From positions 45,782,626 to 45,846,625 of the forward strand of contig OY294044.1 in assembly GCA_958510825.1 (NCBI GenBank): 64,000 bases of DNA. Reading direction: 5' to 3'. The position numbers and the translations under genes were made by a program. The notes beneath the pieces are model-generated. The model saw only the letters and a list, made by a program, of their open reading frames with translations. It searched no databases and had not been told where the DNA came from. Of this stretch, positions 1-10,835 are shown piece by piece (positions within the stretch are counted from its first letter, which is position 1; each line of letters begins with the position of its first letter). The stretch is from Brachypterus glaber (taxonomy: Eukaryota > Arthropoda > Insecta > Coleoptera > Kateretidae).

Positions 1-47
1 TCGATAACTTTTTTCCCACCTTACTCGTTTAAATGGAATCATTAAAA

Positions 48-135
48 AAAAATAGATAAAAAAAATAAAAATATAAATATTTAAAACCTCGCCTAGAGTC
101 GACGCGGCACCTATGCGAGTACTGAAAATTCTCCG
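48..135 (+). repeat. Dispersed repeat, copy 1 of 2
   Basis: An AT-rich lead ending in TATTTAAAACCTCGC is followed by TCGACGCGGC and CCTATGCGAG. The same series recurs at 60515-60600 with a few changes and a short indel. This copy may continue beyond the window start. No coding potential is seen and the family is not recognised. Confidence 0.6.
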
Positions 136-459
136 ACTACTGTTTATGTATTAAAAAAATAATTTATTTTATTTTGATTTGTTTGAAATTGTGTATCAAC
201 ATCTAAAACCGAAGATACTATTAATATTTTTCAGAAAAGTACTACAAAAAAAAACACCACTTTGTATAATAATTCCGTATTAAAAGTTCGATTTTTTAAT
301 ACTAGTGGGAATAAAAAAAAAACAGTCAATGTTGATTGGTTGTAACTGATGACATTTAATCTCAAATCATTTTTTTTGTCGAAAATACAAATTCATTTAT
401 TAAGATATTACACTCAAATAAAAAACAGTGTATGATACACGGACATTAACGGTTGTCAA

Positions 460-469
460 CCTATATCCG
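460..469 (+). repeat. Target-site duplication of the Foldback-like element, left
   Basis: CCTATATCCG, identical to 3398-3407. The pair brackets the inverted-repeat element and fixes its boundaries. Confidence 0.75.
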
Positions 470-480
470 GGGAACCGGTC

Positions 481-615
481 TTTACCTCGAAAAAATTTAC
501 CTCGAAAAAAATACTTCGAAAAATGTACCTCAAAAAAATTTACCTCGAAAGGACATTACCTCGAAAAGTCGTTACCTCCAAACTACATTACGGCTTTTAC
601 CTCGAAAAGGGCTTT
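481..615 (+). repeat. Left terminal tandem subrepeats (TACCTCGAAAA units)
   Basis: About nine irregular units of 11-17 bp centred on ACCTCGAAAA. Some are degenerate (ACTTCGAAAA, ACCTCAAAAA, ACCTCCAAAC). They are complementary to the units at 3250-3390 and could pair as a long imperfect stem. Confidence 0.8.
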
Positions 616-1427
616 TTTAACTTTTTTATCTGTTTCTTTGCGATTATTGTATATTGTAGTTTTTTTGCTCATATTTTATCATTTATTGATTAAATTCTAA
701 TTTACGGGCAATTATTAGCTTTTAATTTAAGTAAATATTTCAAAAAGAATCGATTAACCTATTGTAACGATATAAATCGTCACTTTGTAATATAGCAAGG
801 GTTAATTAAACTATTCGTTTACTTACGTTATAATTTATGTTTATTTTGTATATAAATAGTTACGTACGTACAGAACTATTTTGTATCTGGGACTATTTTG
901 TAGCAGGAACTGAATTCTAACCATATGAGTCTCTATTCCATAGTTCCACCTGAAAATAACATAAAGAAAACATAATTAGAATATGATTTTTAATAATAAA
1001 GAATCATATGACTTATTTCTCTATAATACATTTGTCTATGGACTTACCTGGTTTTTATATGTTTCAGAGTCTATTGAGGGTTGGATTTCACTGGCTTTCA
1101 TCTGTAGCTTGTTTCTCCTGGAAAGTTTCGTATGCTTATTCCTTCGGGATAATCTAGAATTTGTTGAAAATAGTTTGCTGGAACTGCTCACTTAGATTCA
1201 GTATTTTGTTTATACTTAGTTCACAGGACACTTAGTATTCTGTTCGTATTTTTATTAGTTTTGCTGATAAACAATAAGTATTGTTTATATTTGTTTCTTA
1301 GAGTAATATTTTGAGGTTAGATATCACTAATACGGATTTATTAGGAAATATTCTTTTTGGTTATTATCTTTGATGTAGTTTTCGTTACCTTTATTAGGAA
1401 TCCTATACGGTAAAACTGTAGTTGATA

Positions 1428-1577
1428 ATGACTTACATAGATGTCGCTAATAGTTCAGAAATAGGATTTTATTTACCTGAAGGGTTCATACCGGTTGATA
1501 AGGTCGATTTTCGCTCTTTCTTGAAGCAACTCGAATACAATGGTGGTGTCATTTTGACAAGTGTTTATTTTCTGTAA
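1428..1577 (+). CDS. Small open frame inside the Foldback-like element
   Basis: ATG-initiated frame of 49 codons beginning MTYIDVANSSEIGF and ending LTSVYFL before TAA. Its mixed, non-repetitive composition (Asp, Glu, Lys, Gly, Pro all present) is less random-looking than neighbouring frames. No family is recognised and no domain is visible. It may be a decayed exon of a transposon-encoded protein or chance. Confidence 0.15.
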   Translation: MTYIDVANSSEIGFYLPEGFIPVDKVDFRSFLKQLEYNGGVILTSVYFL

Positions 1578-1774
1578 TCATCGAAGTAATCCTTCATGTA
1601 TTTTTATTTAAAGTTAGTGAAAATGAATATTTAAACAATGCGGAAGATATTGTAACGGTTATTTTCTACAATTACGCATTTATAACGTTTCGATGGACAT
1701 CGAAGACTTAGTATGACATGTAAGTTAAGTTTTTCTGTTTCTTAGAATATTTCTAAGATATAATTATTGTTTTA

Positions 1775-1885
1775 GCACCATTAATTAATCACCATTAATT
1801 AATCACCATTAAGCACCATTATTACTACATTACTAGACCATTAATTAATTACCATTAATTACTCACCATTTCTATACCATTAATA
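1775..1885 (+). repeat. Tandem repeat of an ACCATTAATTAAT-like unit
   Basis: CACCATTAATTAAT and variants occur about seven times at 10-18 bp spacing within the Foldback-like element. Copies degrade toward the right. It resembles internal minisatellite expansion. Confidence 0.7.
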
Positions 1886-2144
1886 TGGAATTACATTAAT
1901 TTAAGTTAAAGTTTATTTTGGTATATTTGATATACAAGTTCTCCGCATGGAGTGATGTTCTGTTGGAACATGGTTCTGTAATTTTCGGCATAGATAAATT
2001 CTATGTAACCGTCTAGCAGACAATTTTATATTGGACATAATTTTCAAAAGTATATTTTATCCCGGACAACATTTTCAATCGTACATTTTATCCTGGAAGA
2101 TGATTTTTCCAAAGTAGATGGGACAGCCTATATTTTTTTTCTTT

Positions 2145-2249
2145 CATTTGAGAAATGAATTCATCAGCATAGGGGAGACTTGTACAGATGGAGACGATGG
2201 AATTCATACCTCATGGATTTTGCAGAAACCAGCTAAGTACTCTTTCTGA
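2145..2249 (+). CDS. Exon-like open frame inside the Foldback-like element
   Basis: A pyrimidine-rich run (2131-2144) and an AG precede a frame reading NEFISIGETCTDGDDGIH and ending KPAKYSF before TGA. There is no ATG at a sensible position, so this would have to be a terminal exon. It is not assigned to a family. Short length makes chance likely. Confidence 0.12.
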   Translation, partial: HLRNEFISIGETCTDGDDGIHTSWILQKPAKYSF

Positions 2250-2796
2250 AAACTTTTGAAAGCAATATTTCATATTTTTAAATTCTTTTATTTCAATATT
2301 CTTATAACTGTAAACTTTATCAGATCTGATATAGTATTGTTTAATACTATATGCCCTTCTGGCTTTTGTTATTTTTTTTTAAACATTTAATCTCATTTAT
2401 TAATTATTAAATATCATACTTTGATTAAATGATTTCTAATTTAAGCATGACTTTTATACACTGCAAGAAATGATTGTTGTTTACATACATTTCTTGGTGC
2501 TTGCTGAACTTCATGTTTTCTTTATACATTTAAGTCGAATGATTTCTGAATTTAGTAATTTTTATTAAGATTTCTTTAATTATATTTTAATATAATTACA
2601 CATATTTTTTATATATATTAATACATTACTTGATGTGCTTTCATTAAGTTTATTTATAATAAATTTCTCAAATGAATTATCTTATTTTATTTAGGGGTTA
2701 TATTTTCTCAAACTGAAAAGCTTAAGTATTTACACTAGGTTGTTACTTACCTAAAGGAGTAAAAGCTAAAGTAACTGGCGCCCCTAACAACATTAA

Positions 2797-2979
2797 TCAA
2801 TTCTTTCTATTTTTCCCTTGCCCATACCCATTGCTCCGCTGTCAAAACTAGCCGTTGGCAGTGAACGTATTAATTACGGTACACTATATCGAGAGTTCGC
2901 GAAAGATAAATTAGCGGTGTATAAAAACTTTGTGTATTATAAAGATCGTGTGTACAAAGACAAGTTTTTTTGTTTGTAA
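2797..2979 (+). CDS. Exon-like open frame near the right end of the Foldback-like element
   Basis: 60 codons are open between stops. A pyrimidine tract at 2800-2822 precedes a charged, aromatic-rich stretch reading GTLYREFAKDKLAVYKNF and then YYKDRVYKDKFFCL before TAA. The composition is protein-like and unlike the surrounding low-complexity sequence. No ATG or recognised domain is present. It could be the last exon of a degenerate transposon protein. Confidence 0.2.
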   Translation, partial: SILSIFPLPIPIAPLSKLAVGSERINYGTLYREFAKDKLAVYKNFVYYKDRVYKDKFFCL

Positions 2980-3249
2980 AATATGGTGAACTTGCTTGCA
3001 AAAGAAAAACATTTATTATTGTTAATTATTTATTTATTTTTTATAAAAATGTTGCTGTAGATTTATTGATAGCTTTTTGATTATTTCTGATTTCAAATAC
3101 TTTCTTTTTGTATATCAGTATTATTGCTTTAAATAACTAATATAAGTTTATTGCTTTTAAATTTTCCTTCTTTTTCTGAACAACATTTTGTTTGGTTTTG
3201 TTTTTTAAACTTTTTTTTATAATTTTTAAAAATTATTTATTTTATAAGT

Positions 3250-3390
3250 AATTTTTTATGCGAGGTAATATCCGTTCGATATATTTTCTTTCGAGGTAAT
3301 TTTCGTGCGAGGTAATGAACTTTCGAGGTAAAATTTTTTTTAGGTAACGGTGTTCGAGGTAATTTTTTTCGAGGTAAAATTTTTCGAGGA
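3250..3390 (+). repeat. Right terminal tandem subrepeats (TTCGAGGTAA units)
   Basis: About eight units of CGAGGTAAT or CGAGGTAAA with variable AT spacers, the inverted counterpart of 481-615. Confidence 0.8.
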
Positions 3391-3397
3391 ATAGACC

Positions 3398-3407
3398 CCT
3401 ATATCCG
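3398..3407 (+). repeat. Target-site duplication of the Foldback-like element, right
   Basis: CCTATATCCG, an exact match to 460-469. Confidence 0.75.
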
Positions 3408-3800
3408 TAATCGCCCAAGAAATGGCATTTTTTTTGTCCTTGTACTATTTCTTTGTTACTTTGATTTAACATATTTCACAGAAAATGCAAAAACCGATAA
3501 ATGCACTTTTTGCATATTTTGACTTAAGTATCTAATTACTAATTTTTTAACTCTTTCTTGATATAGCTCATCATATACAAGCAAAAACCGATAATTATAT
3601 TACTCATGAACAGTTTTCGCCAGTGTTAGGGTTTTTAATTTTTTTTGGGGATTACGCTCTTCAAGTTTTCTGCTAATATCTCAAAATTGGTTAACATGGA
3701 CTTATCGGGTTTTTGCATGTTTGCTCCAAATGTATACCATATATAAAAACTATTTTAAATAAAATCAAATTTAAAGACGCACTTAATTTGAAGTGGTTAT

Positions 3801-4055
3801 TTAACAATTTAACGATACATTTATCCAGTTTTTCCAGAGTATTTGAATAGCAGTTGGCCACGGGCCACAGACTACGTTACTAGTTCTAAAAATAACACCT
3901 TCCTCGCCGAATATAGAAACCGAACGGCCTTTGGTGGGGTCTCCCATTACGAATTGATTAAATAAGTACCTCAGCCAGAAAAATACCTTGTCCAAAGGTA
4001 TGTAGTAGGGTGGTCCGAAATACTGAAAATTGAAGTAGCGTTTAAGACTCTCCAA
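3801..4055 (-). CDS. Unassigned exon-like open frame, 84 codons
   Basis: This minus-strand frame has protein-like composition, including FGPPYYIPLDKVFFWLRY, then GDPTKGRSVSIFGEEGVIF and CGPWPTAIQILWKNW. An acceptor-like TTTTCAG lies just before the codons for YFGPP, so the exon may start there rather than at the ATG at 4055. It does not overlap an obvious palindrome. I do not recognise a family. It could be an orphan host exon or a transposon protein fragment. Confidence 0.25.
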   Translation of the reverse strand: MESLKRYFNFQYFGPPYYIPLDKVFFWLRYLFNQFVMGDPTKGRSVSIFGEEGVIFRTSNVVCGPWPTAIQILWKNWINVSLNC

Positions 4056-4114
4056 GTTTAAAAATATTACTATACACTGGAAAAAGATCTAGTTGGGTCA
4101 ACCAAATGAATAAC

Positions 4115-4809
4115 ACAGGCACAAAAAGGTATGTTTCCCCAGACGAGACAAACAGTTCTATACGTTTTTGAGGTCGCTGAATCCAAATCCGGGGTTGGTT
4201 TGACTTAGTCAGGTCTCATTTTGTTGCTACCCTCAAAAAAGTGATAATAGTTGAAACATTTCAGATTCAGCGATCCCAAAAACGTATAGATACGTTTGTG
4301 TCGTCTGGGGAAACAGACTTTTTTTTTGGTCCTGTGCACAAGTACACGAAAAAAAAGTCTTGTTCTCTAGACAAGACAAACATTTTCATACGTTTTTGGG
4401 TGTGGCTGAATCCGAATCTGGCGTTGGTTTGACTCGGTCAGGTCTCATTTCGTTGCTAACCTCAAAAAAGTAATGAAAGTTGAAGCATTTCATCAGTTTT
4501 TTGAGGTTAGCAACGAAATGCGACCTGACCGAGGCAAACCAACCCCAGATTCGCATTCAGCGACCCCAAAAACGTATAGAAATGTATCGTCTGGGGAAAT
4601 AGACCTTTTTTTGTGTACCTATGTACATGAAAAAAAGTCTTGTTCAGCAAACAAGACAAACATTTTTATACGTTTTTGGGGTAAAGTCGCAACAAAATGC
4701 GACCTATGCGAGTCAAACCAACACCAGATTCGAATTCAACGACCACAAAAACGAACGTATAGAAATGTTTGTCTGGTCTGGGGAAAGAGACCTTTTTTTG
4801 TGTGCCTGT
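4115..4809. mobile_element. Composite palindromic MITE of three modules
   Basis: The outer ends are ACAGGCACAAAAAGG and its near complement ending TTGTGTGCCTGT. Between them, three palindromic modules follow in tandem (about 4115-4325, 4330-4620, 4625-4809). Each carries CCCCAGAC near an end and TATACGTTTTTG internally. The strongest hairpin pairs 4404-4469 with 4494-4562, around CAGGTCTCATTTCGTTGCTA. Open frames here are shadows of the palindrome. A target duplication could not be fixed. Confidence 0.65.
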
Positions 4810-5120
4810 AATTAAACAACTATTTTTCTGATTGCTGCAACAACAACAACAACCCCCTTCGCATCCCTCCCTTCCTTATCCCCTCCCTCCCTATCCTCCT
4901 CCTCCACTCCCCCCTTTTTCACTTCATGACTCACTTCCTCATTATTCTCCATTCAAACTTATTATTATTAAAAAAAATGAGCCATAGGCACTAGGCCTGT
5001 CTCTTAATTATACCAGACTAACAGCAGCAACAACAAAAGAGGGCAACAAGACAAATTGTTGTGCTTACCAGATCCATAAAATCTAAGTTTTGTTTCTGGT
5101 ATCCAAAATAAGTTGTGTTG
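4810..5120. mobile_element. Hairpin MITE family (CTGGTTGCTG ends), copy 1, interrupted
   Basis: The left end TTTTTCTGATTGCTGC is followed by a CAA tract and CT-rich sequence. Family sequence resumes near 5035 with TTGTTGTGCTTACCAGATCC. Copies 2-4 lie at 20853-21016, 43495-43683 and 63320-63506. It directly abuts the composite palindrome. Confidence 0.5.
4838..4930 (+). repeat. CAA microsatellite followed by a CT-rich tract
   Basis: Five CAA units at 4838-4852, then a C/T-rich run dominated by CCCTCC motifs to about 4920. It splits the MITE copy. Confidence 0.75.
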
Positions 5121-5384
5121 TATTTAACGTTTTTTCAGTTTAATATTCATCAGTATTCACGTTATTATCATCATCAGTTTGGGGCAGCTCTCCATCGCCC
5201 CCTTCCCCTAGAGAATTATTTTGTTAGTTATGAACAATAATCCATTTTAGCCCTTCTAAGCCCCAGCAAAATATATTTAGGTAGGCATGTGACCTGCCCT
5301 TCTCCTAACCATAGTGTCCTCACTAGTCCTTTCCCCTTCAGAGGTAGTGTTGCCGCCTAAGGCCTATCGTCTCGTTGTCGTTGA

Positions 5385-5485
5385 ACAGAACGATAGCAAG
5401 AGGTGGAAAAATATCTTATCGTTGTAACGATAACGAGAGGCCTCTCGCCCATAACGAGACCGAAGCGAGAGCGATAACTATCGTA
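5385..5485 (+). repeat. Cluster of CGATAACGAG-type inverted motifs
   Basis: Overlapping short palindromes, including GAGAGGCCTCTC and repeated CGATAAC or TATCGTT words. No larger element could be delimited. Confidence 0.4.
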
Positions 5486-5723
5486 CAGTTAAAGACAGTC
5501 GAATGTTGAAGCCACCTAAAATTAGATAAAAATATTTGACACAAACCTCATTATTTCATTTTGAAATTTAATGATTTTTAAAATGCAAATATATTCTATA
5601 ATAGGTATTATGGAGCATACATTAGCCCATTATAAAAGGCTTTTATCTTTTAAAATCGTATCGCAGGCAGAAACTGCTTCAACATTATCTTATTTTTTCC
5701 TGAAACGGCGAGATGTAAAAATG

Positions 5724-5725
<2 letters not shown>

Positions 5726-5793
<68 letters not shown>
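5726..5793 (+). repeat. (AT)n microsatellite
   Basis: An uninterrupted AT dinucleotide run of about 68 bp. The Ile-Tyr repeat it encodes in one frame is not a gene. Confidence 0.98.
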
Positions 5794-5796
<3 letters not shown>

Positions 5797-6332
5797 ATTT
5801 TTTTTTATTAAGAAAAGTAAGTTTTAAAATGATGCCAGAAAAAAAATCCTGCACTGTAACTGACAATTTTTAAACAGGGACCTTTCAGGCGAAGATCCAC
5901 AAATCTTCCATTCTTTTGTTTTCGTCTTTTTCTGGTTCATTTTTAACTGCACCGAAATGTTACTAGGCTTAAAATAGACAACCGAAAGTAATTTAATTGT
6001 ATTGTTGACAACATACTGTTTTTCCGTAACCACTACATCATATAAAATGCACTACAGGTGCTTTTAGATGACAAAAAATTTAGATAATTTGTTAAGAAAT
6101 TGATGATCAAATGTGCAGAATTATTTTTTTTTACATTTTGGGTGGAGGGTGATGATGAGATTTTTTGTATATTTTTTTGTTACCTTTCAGGTGGTTTCTA
6201 AATGTTTCTTCTTCTTCCCTCTTTTAGACTCTCCCCAACCGATTTTTCTTAATAACGACCTTGTAATATAAGAACACATGTAATTACATGTGCTCTAAAG
6301 CCCAAATGACTTATGTGCGAACAAATTTTGTG

Positions 6333-6427
6333 GGTCATTTTAGAGTGTTACGCCCATGCTAATGTTATAGGAAAATAGCGTTACAGGGGGGATCAAAATT
6401 TACGTTACGTAATACTTGAACGTTTCC
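6333..6427 (+). mobile_element. Harbinger-like MITE, truncated copy
   Basis: Ends in ACGTAATACTTGAACGTTTCC followed by TTA. It matches the inverted complement of the complete 125-bp copy at 34685-34809, including GAGTGTTACGCCCATG and TAGGAAAATA. The left terminus is missing or too diverged to see. Confidence 0.6.
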
Positions 6428-6431
6428 TTAC

Positions 6432-6912
6432 CTACTAATTTTTCTAGTGGAGTATGAATTTTAAGTTTAGGTCAAATTATGCCAAATAGACCACCAAAAA
6501 TCGAAAGTCGTTTTTCTTTATGCTGTAAAATGATGTTTTATTAGTTCTTATGTCCAACAAGATTTACCCAGGTTTTGTTGACATTTTTTTTTTTGCAGAA
6601 GTTATTAACAATGAAACTTTATTGTTACAACATGATCAACACTTTTCTAGTGAACGGCTTAACGGATTTTGACGATTCTTACGTTGAAATTTTTGTTTAA
6701 AAACGTACTTAAACTCTAAAAACCTTTCTTCCGAATGTAAAAAACATTAAATTTTGATTTTTTTATATTGGAACATAAAACTTTCATCGTTAATAACTTT
6801 TGCAAAAAAAAATCAACCAAAACCTGGGAAAATCTTTTTGAACATAAGAGCTTGGGATAATTTGACCTAAACTAAAAATAATGAAACTCGAATAAAAAAA
6901 AAAACTGGTAAG
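6432..6912. mobile_element. Foldback repeat, imperfect arms of about 150-200 bp
   Basis: The left arm (6432-6630) and right arm (6762-6912) are complementary around TAGGTCAAATTAT, ACCCAGGTTTTG and AAGTTATTAAC. No coding domain is present. It begins immediately after the truncated Harbinger-like copy. Confidence 0.6.
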
Positions 6913-7528
6913 CAGAAAATTTCAACCAATGCAGATTTTGACTATGCTAGATCAATACTACAATGCTATATAAGTCGCTTTTTTGGCTCCGCGCACTATT
7001 TTTTGAGGGTGCCTGTGTTATTTATGAACAAAATTAAGTTCCAAAACCATTTTTCCGTTTTTTTGTCGACTCTGCTCATTTACAGACATATGTTTATTAA
7101 ACAAAAAATGTTAGTTTTGATGTCCCCTACCACCCCTGAAAATTTGTTGGTATGCTTTTGGGACACCCTGTATTTAGCAGCATTCTTAGTGCATAACCTA
7201 CACTTTTTACGTTATCATTTATTTAAAATCATACAAATATAATTCACCTGCTCAATGACGTTAATAAAAACATGAATGTGACAAGTATTTTTAGAATACC
7301 TAGTGTTATTTTAAACAATTAAAAAAATATCACAACATCTAAAAATATCTAATAAATAAAACATGCCTAAATTTATTTATCGCTAATTAAAAGTACTTAA
7401 GTATTTATCATAACTGCTCGGATTTAGGTATTCATTTACCGGGACTTTAAAAAAATAAAATTAATAAAAAATAACTTAAAAGTAAATAAACACTTCACTA
7501 CTCGGTCTGTCTATGACTATGTACACTA

Positions 7529-8281
7529 GGGTGCACCGAAAAAAAAAAGTTGCAAATCGACTTTTAGGGAATTAAATTTGAAATCGACTGGTAAAATTAT
7601 TTTTTCGATAAAAAACCTCTGGACCCCTCCTCAACGGCCCCGAAGTCTCCTAGTTTTTTAGGCAATAGGGTATAAAGTTATCACCTTATGACTTACTTTT
7701 TTGGACTACTCTGTAGGCTTAACCTAACCAAAAATTATAAAATTGACACTTATGTAATTTCCAAAAAACATTAATGGATTTAATTCTTAAAAAACATAAA
7801 CAAGTACGTGTATAGCATACATTATACATTAATAAAGGAACAATATACATGATTTAAACTATTAACAAGCCGTGAAGATATTTCTGATTGAAGATATTGG
7901 TTATTTTATCCACAATAATATTACCACTTTCCAGATCCGTTTATTTCTTCATTGTTTCCTTAGTCAATGTTGCTTGTTATATGTTTTACAACTACTAGTA
8001 TTTTAGTTATTTTATTTTTATCATCGGCGATTTTAAGTTAATTTCTTAATGTTGAAATGACATAACTGTCAGTTTTATGTTTTATGTTTGGTTAAGTCAA
8101 AAAAAGTAAGTCGTAAGGTGACAACCTTATACACTATTATTTTAAAAAACTAGAAAACTTCGGGCCGTTGAGGAGGGGTCTAGGGGTTTTAATTGATAAA
8201 AGAATGTAACCATTCGATTTAAAATTTAATTCCCTACACTTACCGCATAGTCGATTAGCAACTTTTTTTTTCGGTGCACCC
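7529..8281. mobile_element. TA-flanked element with long terminal inverted repeats, 753 bp
   Basis: It begins GGGTGCACCGAAAAAAAA and ends TTTTTTTCGGTGCACCC. TA dinucleotides at 7527-7528 and 8282-8283 fit a Tc1/mariner-type target duplication. The arms extend roughly 190 bp and include GACCCCTCCTCAACGG and its complement. No transposase is seen, so it is non-autonomous. Confidence 0.75.
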
Positions 8282-8821
8282 TAATGTACACGATACCTAA
8301 TTAGATGCTTCTTAAAATAAGAAAATTCGAAATGTTAACGGGATCCCTCCTCCTTTTATTTTCCCTGTAAAAAATTGTTTCAGATTAAATTTTCCTATAT
8401 TTTTTCTAAAATTATTAAGAAATAACGTGTTTATAACGACGGTAGTTGTTTATCATGTAAACGGAGAATTTTAAATTTTTTTCATCGCATTCGGTTTCAG
8501 CTTTAAAAAGCCTATAATTCCCATTTTTAAAAATAATATGCAATTTGTCAAAACTTATTAATTTGTCTATTTTAACAAGTTTATGATCAATCAAAACGGT
8601 GAAGTAGAAAATATTTAAGTAGGCATTAGGTAGTCAGAATCCGTTGACAAAACCCAGGCACATTTTCACCAATTGACTTGTGTAATTATTTTATACGAGG
8701 TGCGAAGTAAAAGTTGGCATCGGTCGTTGCCAAATGACTAACAGCAGTCTTCAATTGGCGATATGTAAGTTTGCAGCAACATCAAATTAACCAATCGAAT
8801 CTGTCTTTTCAATTATGCGTA

Positions 8822-9077
8822 TTTTTTTTTGTTTGTTTAGACTTAATTAAGCATCCCCTAAGTCCAGGATTTGTGTGGGCTAGTAGTAGAGGGAACCACC
8901 GGCTTATACTTTCGAACCAGTTTTTATAAGGAGTGTCCGCTTCACTTATGCCTTCGCCAAATTTCAATTATTAATTAACTGAAAAAGGTAATTCGGCGCC
9001 AGTGAGAATCGAACTCACGCTAGTTGTAGTAGACTTGTCATGTACAGACGCAGTAGTCCACTACACTAATCCTCCCA
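8822..9077 (-). mobile_element. tRNA-derived SINE, copy 1, near full length
   Basis: On the minus strand it starts with a tRNA-like head. A box A match lies in TTAGTGTAGTGGAC and a box B match in GAGTTCGATTCTC. The body contains TTTTTCAGTTAATTAATAAT and GCCGGTGG, and it ends GGATGCTTAATTAAG plus an A-rich tail. Copies 2 and 3 are at 54057-54284 and 56915-57503. The RNA polymerase III boxes are internal, as expected for a SINE. It is not a functional tRNA because the acceptor ends do not pair well. Confidence 0.85.
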
Positions 9078-9189
9078 TTTCTCTAGATCATTTCGTTTTG
9101 CAACCATCATTGCCAAAATTACGAAAAACTACTTTAAATACGTAACGCATTTTTTTAAGTAAGGGTTTGGTTTGATATAATAAAAATAT

Positions 9190-9310
9190 TTACCTCTTCA
9201 CCATGGCGGGGGTGACCGACCGACCGATCGACCGACAATTTTTTTTTTGCTTGAAATTGATTTATATACAAAACGCAAAAATACGCAACAAAATTTTTGC
9301 ACGAATACAA
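9190..9310 (-). repeat. Dispersed repeat with GACCGACCGACC motif
   Basis: The complement of 13150-13225: CGACCGACAATTTTTTTTT and GCTTGAAATTGATTTAT match in inverted orientation. It looks like one end of the repeat family at 13150-13700. Confidence 0.6.
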
Positions 9311-9776
9311 GGCTTTCCGAAATGTTGAAAATTTACAAAATGGGAAAGCAATAGTATTTTTTAAAAATTTTAAATTAAATCAATTTTTTAAAATTTTGAT
9401 CAAAATGTTTATGAAATTTTTTTTAACGTTTTTTACAAAATTGGCAAGTAAATCCAAGTGAAATTGTGCATGTAATTTTTTAAGTGCGGGCTTTTTTAGT
9501 GCGGAGGTACACAAATATAGTAATAATCAAGGTAATGATTTTAAGATAAAACTAAAAATATATCTATCCAGAAAAATTAAACATGAACTTGAAACATTTA
9601 TAGATTTGTTGTTTTTAATTTCGCGAAATTTCGTGAAAATATATTTTTTATTGTGACTTATACAAATATCAATTTGTTATTATAATAAAACTACGTATTT
9701 TAATTTATTTAGCAAAATTGATGTCAGTTTTAAAGCTCTGTGCAAAATAAGAAATCTTTGAAATATACTACTTATA

Positions 9777-10535
9777 CCCCAGAAAACCAAATGAGATTTT
9801 TAACCCAAATAATGTTCAAAATAGCATGCTATTTATGACCTAAATTAGCTCGAAAATATCATGCTATTTTCTACCTAGTTTAGCAGTATATGTTTTATGT
9901 ATATTTTTGATTGAAATAATACAGGTGACATACGTAAAAAAGGTTATTATTTTTAAACTGGAGGATCAGAATAGGTACAATATATTTGTTTGTATCAAAA
10001 CACACTTTAGATAATTTTTGTTAAAAATTTTAATTTTCACATTCATGTTCTTCCTCACTACCATTAATACCATTACATTCGCTTTCACTCTTACTTACTC
10101 TTATTTCACTACTTCTGCTTAAATTGAGACGATATAAGCAGTATATTTTGGACTTAAAATAGTTCATTTATAACATGTTCTCAATTAAACCAATATAAAC
10201 TATACATAAAGTTGGTCATTATTAGGTCGTCCTAAATTTTATCAAATAAAGACGTATATTATCGACTTAAAATAGTTTATTAATTTACCGTCTAAAACTA
10301 GGTAGCATTTAGCATTAAAAATGGAACCTATAATAATAAGACTTGAAATTAACATAAAATAACATACATATTTCGATATAATTATGAGTGCTTTTAGACG
10401 TACAATTATAGCGTCCATTTTTCATTAAACTTTTGAGAAATATTTTGAACGTCTGAATAATTTCTTCCATTTATCTTGCTATATGAAAGCAAGTTTGGGA
10501 TGCTATATACTAGACACTCAAGCTGGTTTTCTGGG
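9777..10535. mobile_element. TA-flanked element with short inverted ends, 759 bp
   Basis: The left end CCCCAGAAAACCA and right end TGGTTTTCTGGG are inverted. TA flanks lie at 9775-9776 and 10536-10537. The interior holds two ATGCTATTT motifs and no coding domain. The family is not named; TA duplication is typical of Tc1/mariner. Confidence 0.6.
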
Positions 10536-10677
10536 TACGTATGCGAATATTGCGAAAAAAAAATCTGTCTGTATGGGAAATTATTTTCTTTAAGATAAAA
10601 CTTCTGAAGAAAACTTAAACAAAGTTTTTAGCTGGAACTCTTTTCGGTAAAAAATATCCGAAAATTTCAAAATCCTG

Positions 10678-10835
10678 ATTTTTTTATTTATTTAATACAT
10701 ATATTTTTTTAAAAACTTTTTCAATTTTATTTTTATTTTTCATTAGCTAAATAAATATAAAAATATATTTTTTTAAAAGCTTTTTTCATTTTATTTATTT
10801 TTCATTAGCTTTTTTTATTTTTTTTATTGTCAGTG
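10678..10835 (+). repeat. Tandem duplication of an AT-rich 75-bp unit
   Basis: Two copies of a block running from TATTTTTTTAAAA to TTTTTCATTAGCT, with small differences. Confidence 0.6.

Larger units (their letters stand above)
470..3397. mobile_element. Foldback/Mutator-like transposon, about 2.9 kb
   Basis: The element has long terminal inverted repeats built from short tandem motifs: about nine TACCTCGAAAA-type units at the left and the complementary TTTTCGAGGTAA-type units at the right. It is flanked by a perfect 10-bp direct repeat, CCTATATCCG, at 460-469 and 3398-3407. Drosophila Foldback elements have tandemly repeated inverted ends and 9-bp duplications, and Mutator-like elements make 9-10 bp duplications, so this class is the best fit. 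No recognisable transposase is present, although three exon-like open frames lie inside. A relative with the same left terminus (CCGG, any base, CTTTAC) lies at 58554-59562. Confidence 0.75.

Noticed and set aside
428..700. 90-codon frame with repeated Leu-Pro-Arg-Lys-type words
   Set aside because: It is a translation of the Foldback terminal subrepeats; the frame at 3242-3472 is its mirror.
4473..4815. Frames of 112 and 64 codons
   Set aside because: Shadows of the palindromic modules, with the same words in several frames.
5571..5873. 100-codon frame with a long Ile-Tyr run
   Set aside because: The run is the translated (AT)n microsatellite.
8996..9077. A tRNA gene on the minus strand
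   Set aside because: Box A and box B are good, but the acceptor ends do not pair and the head continues into a repeated body with an A-rich tail, also seen at 54057-54284. It is the head of a SINE.
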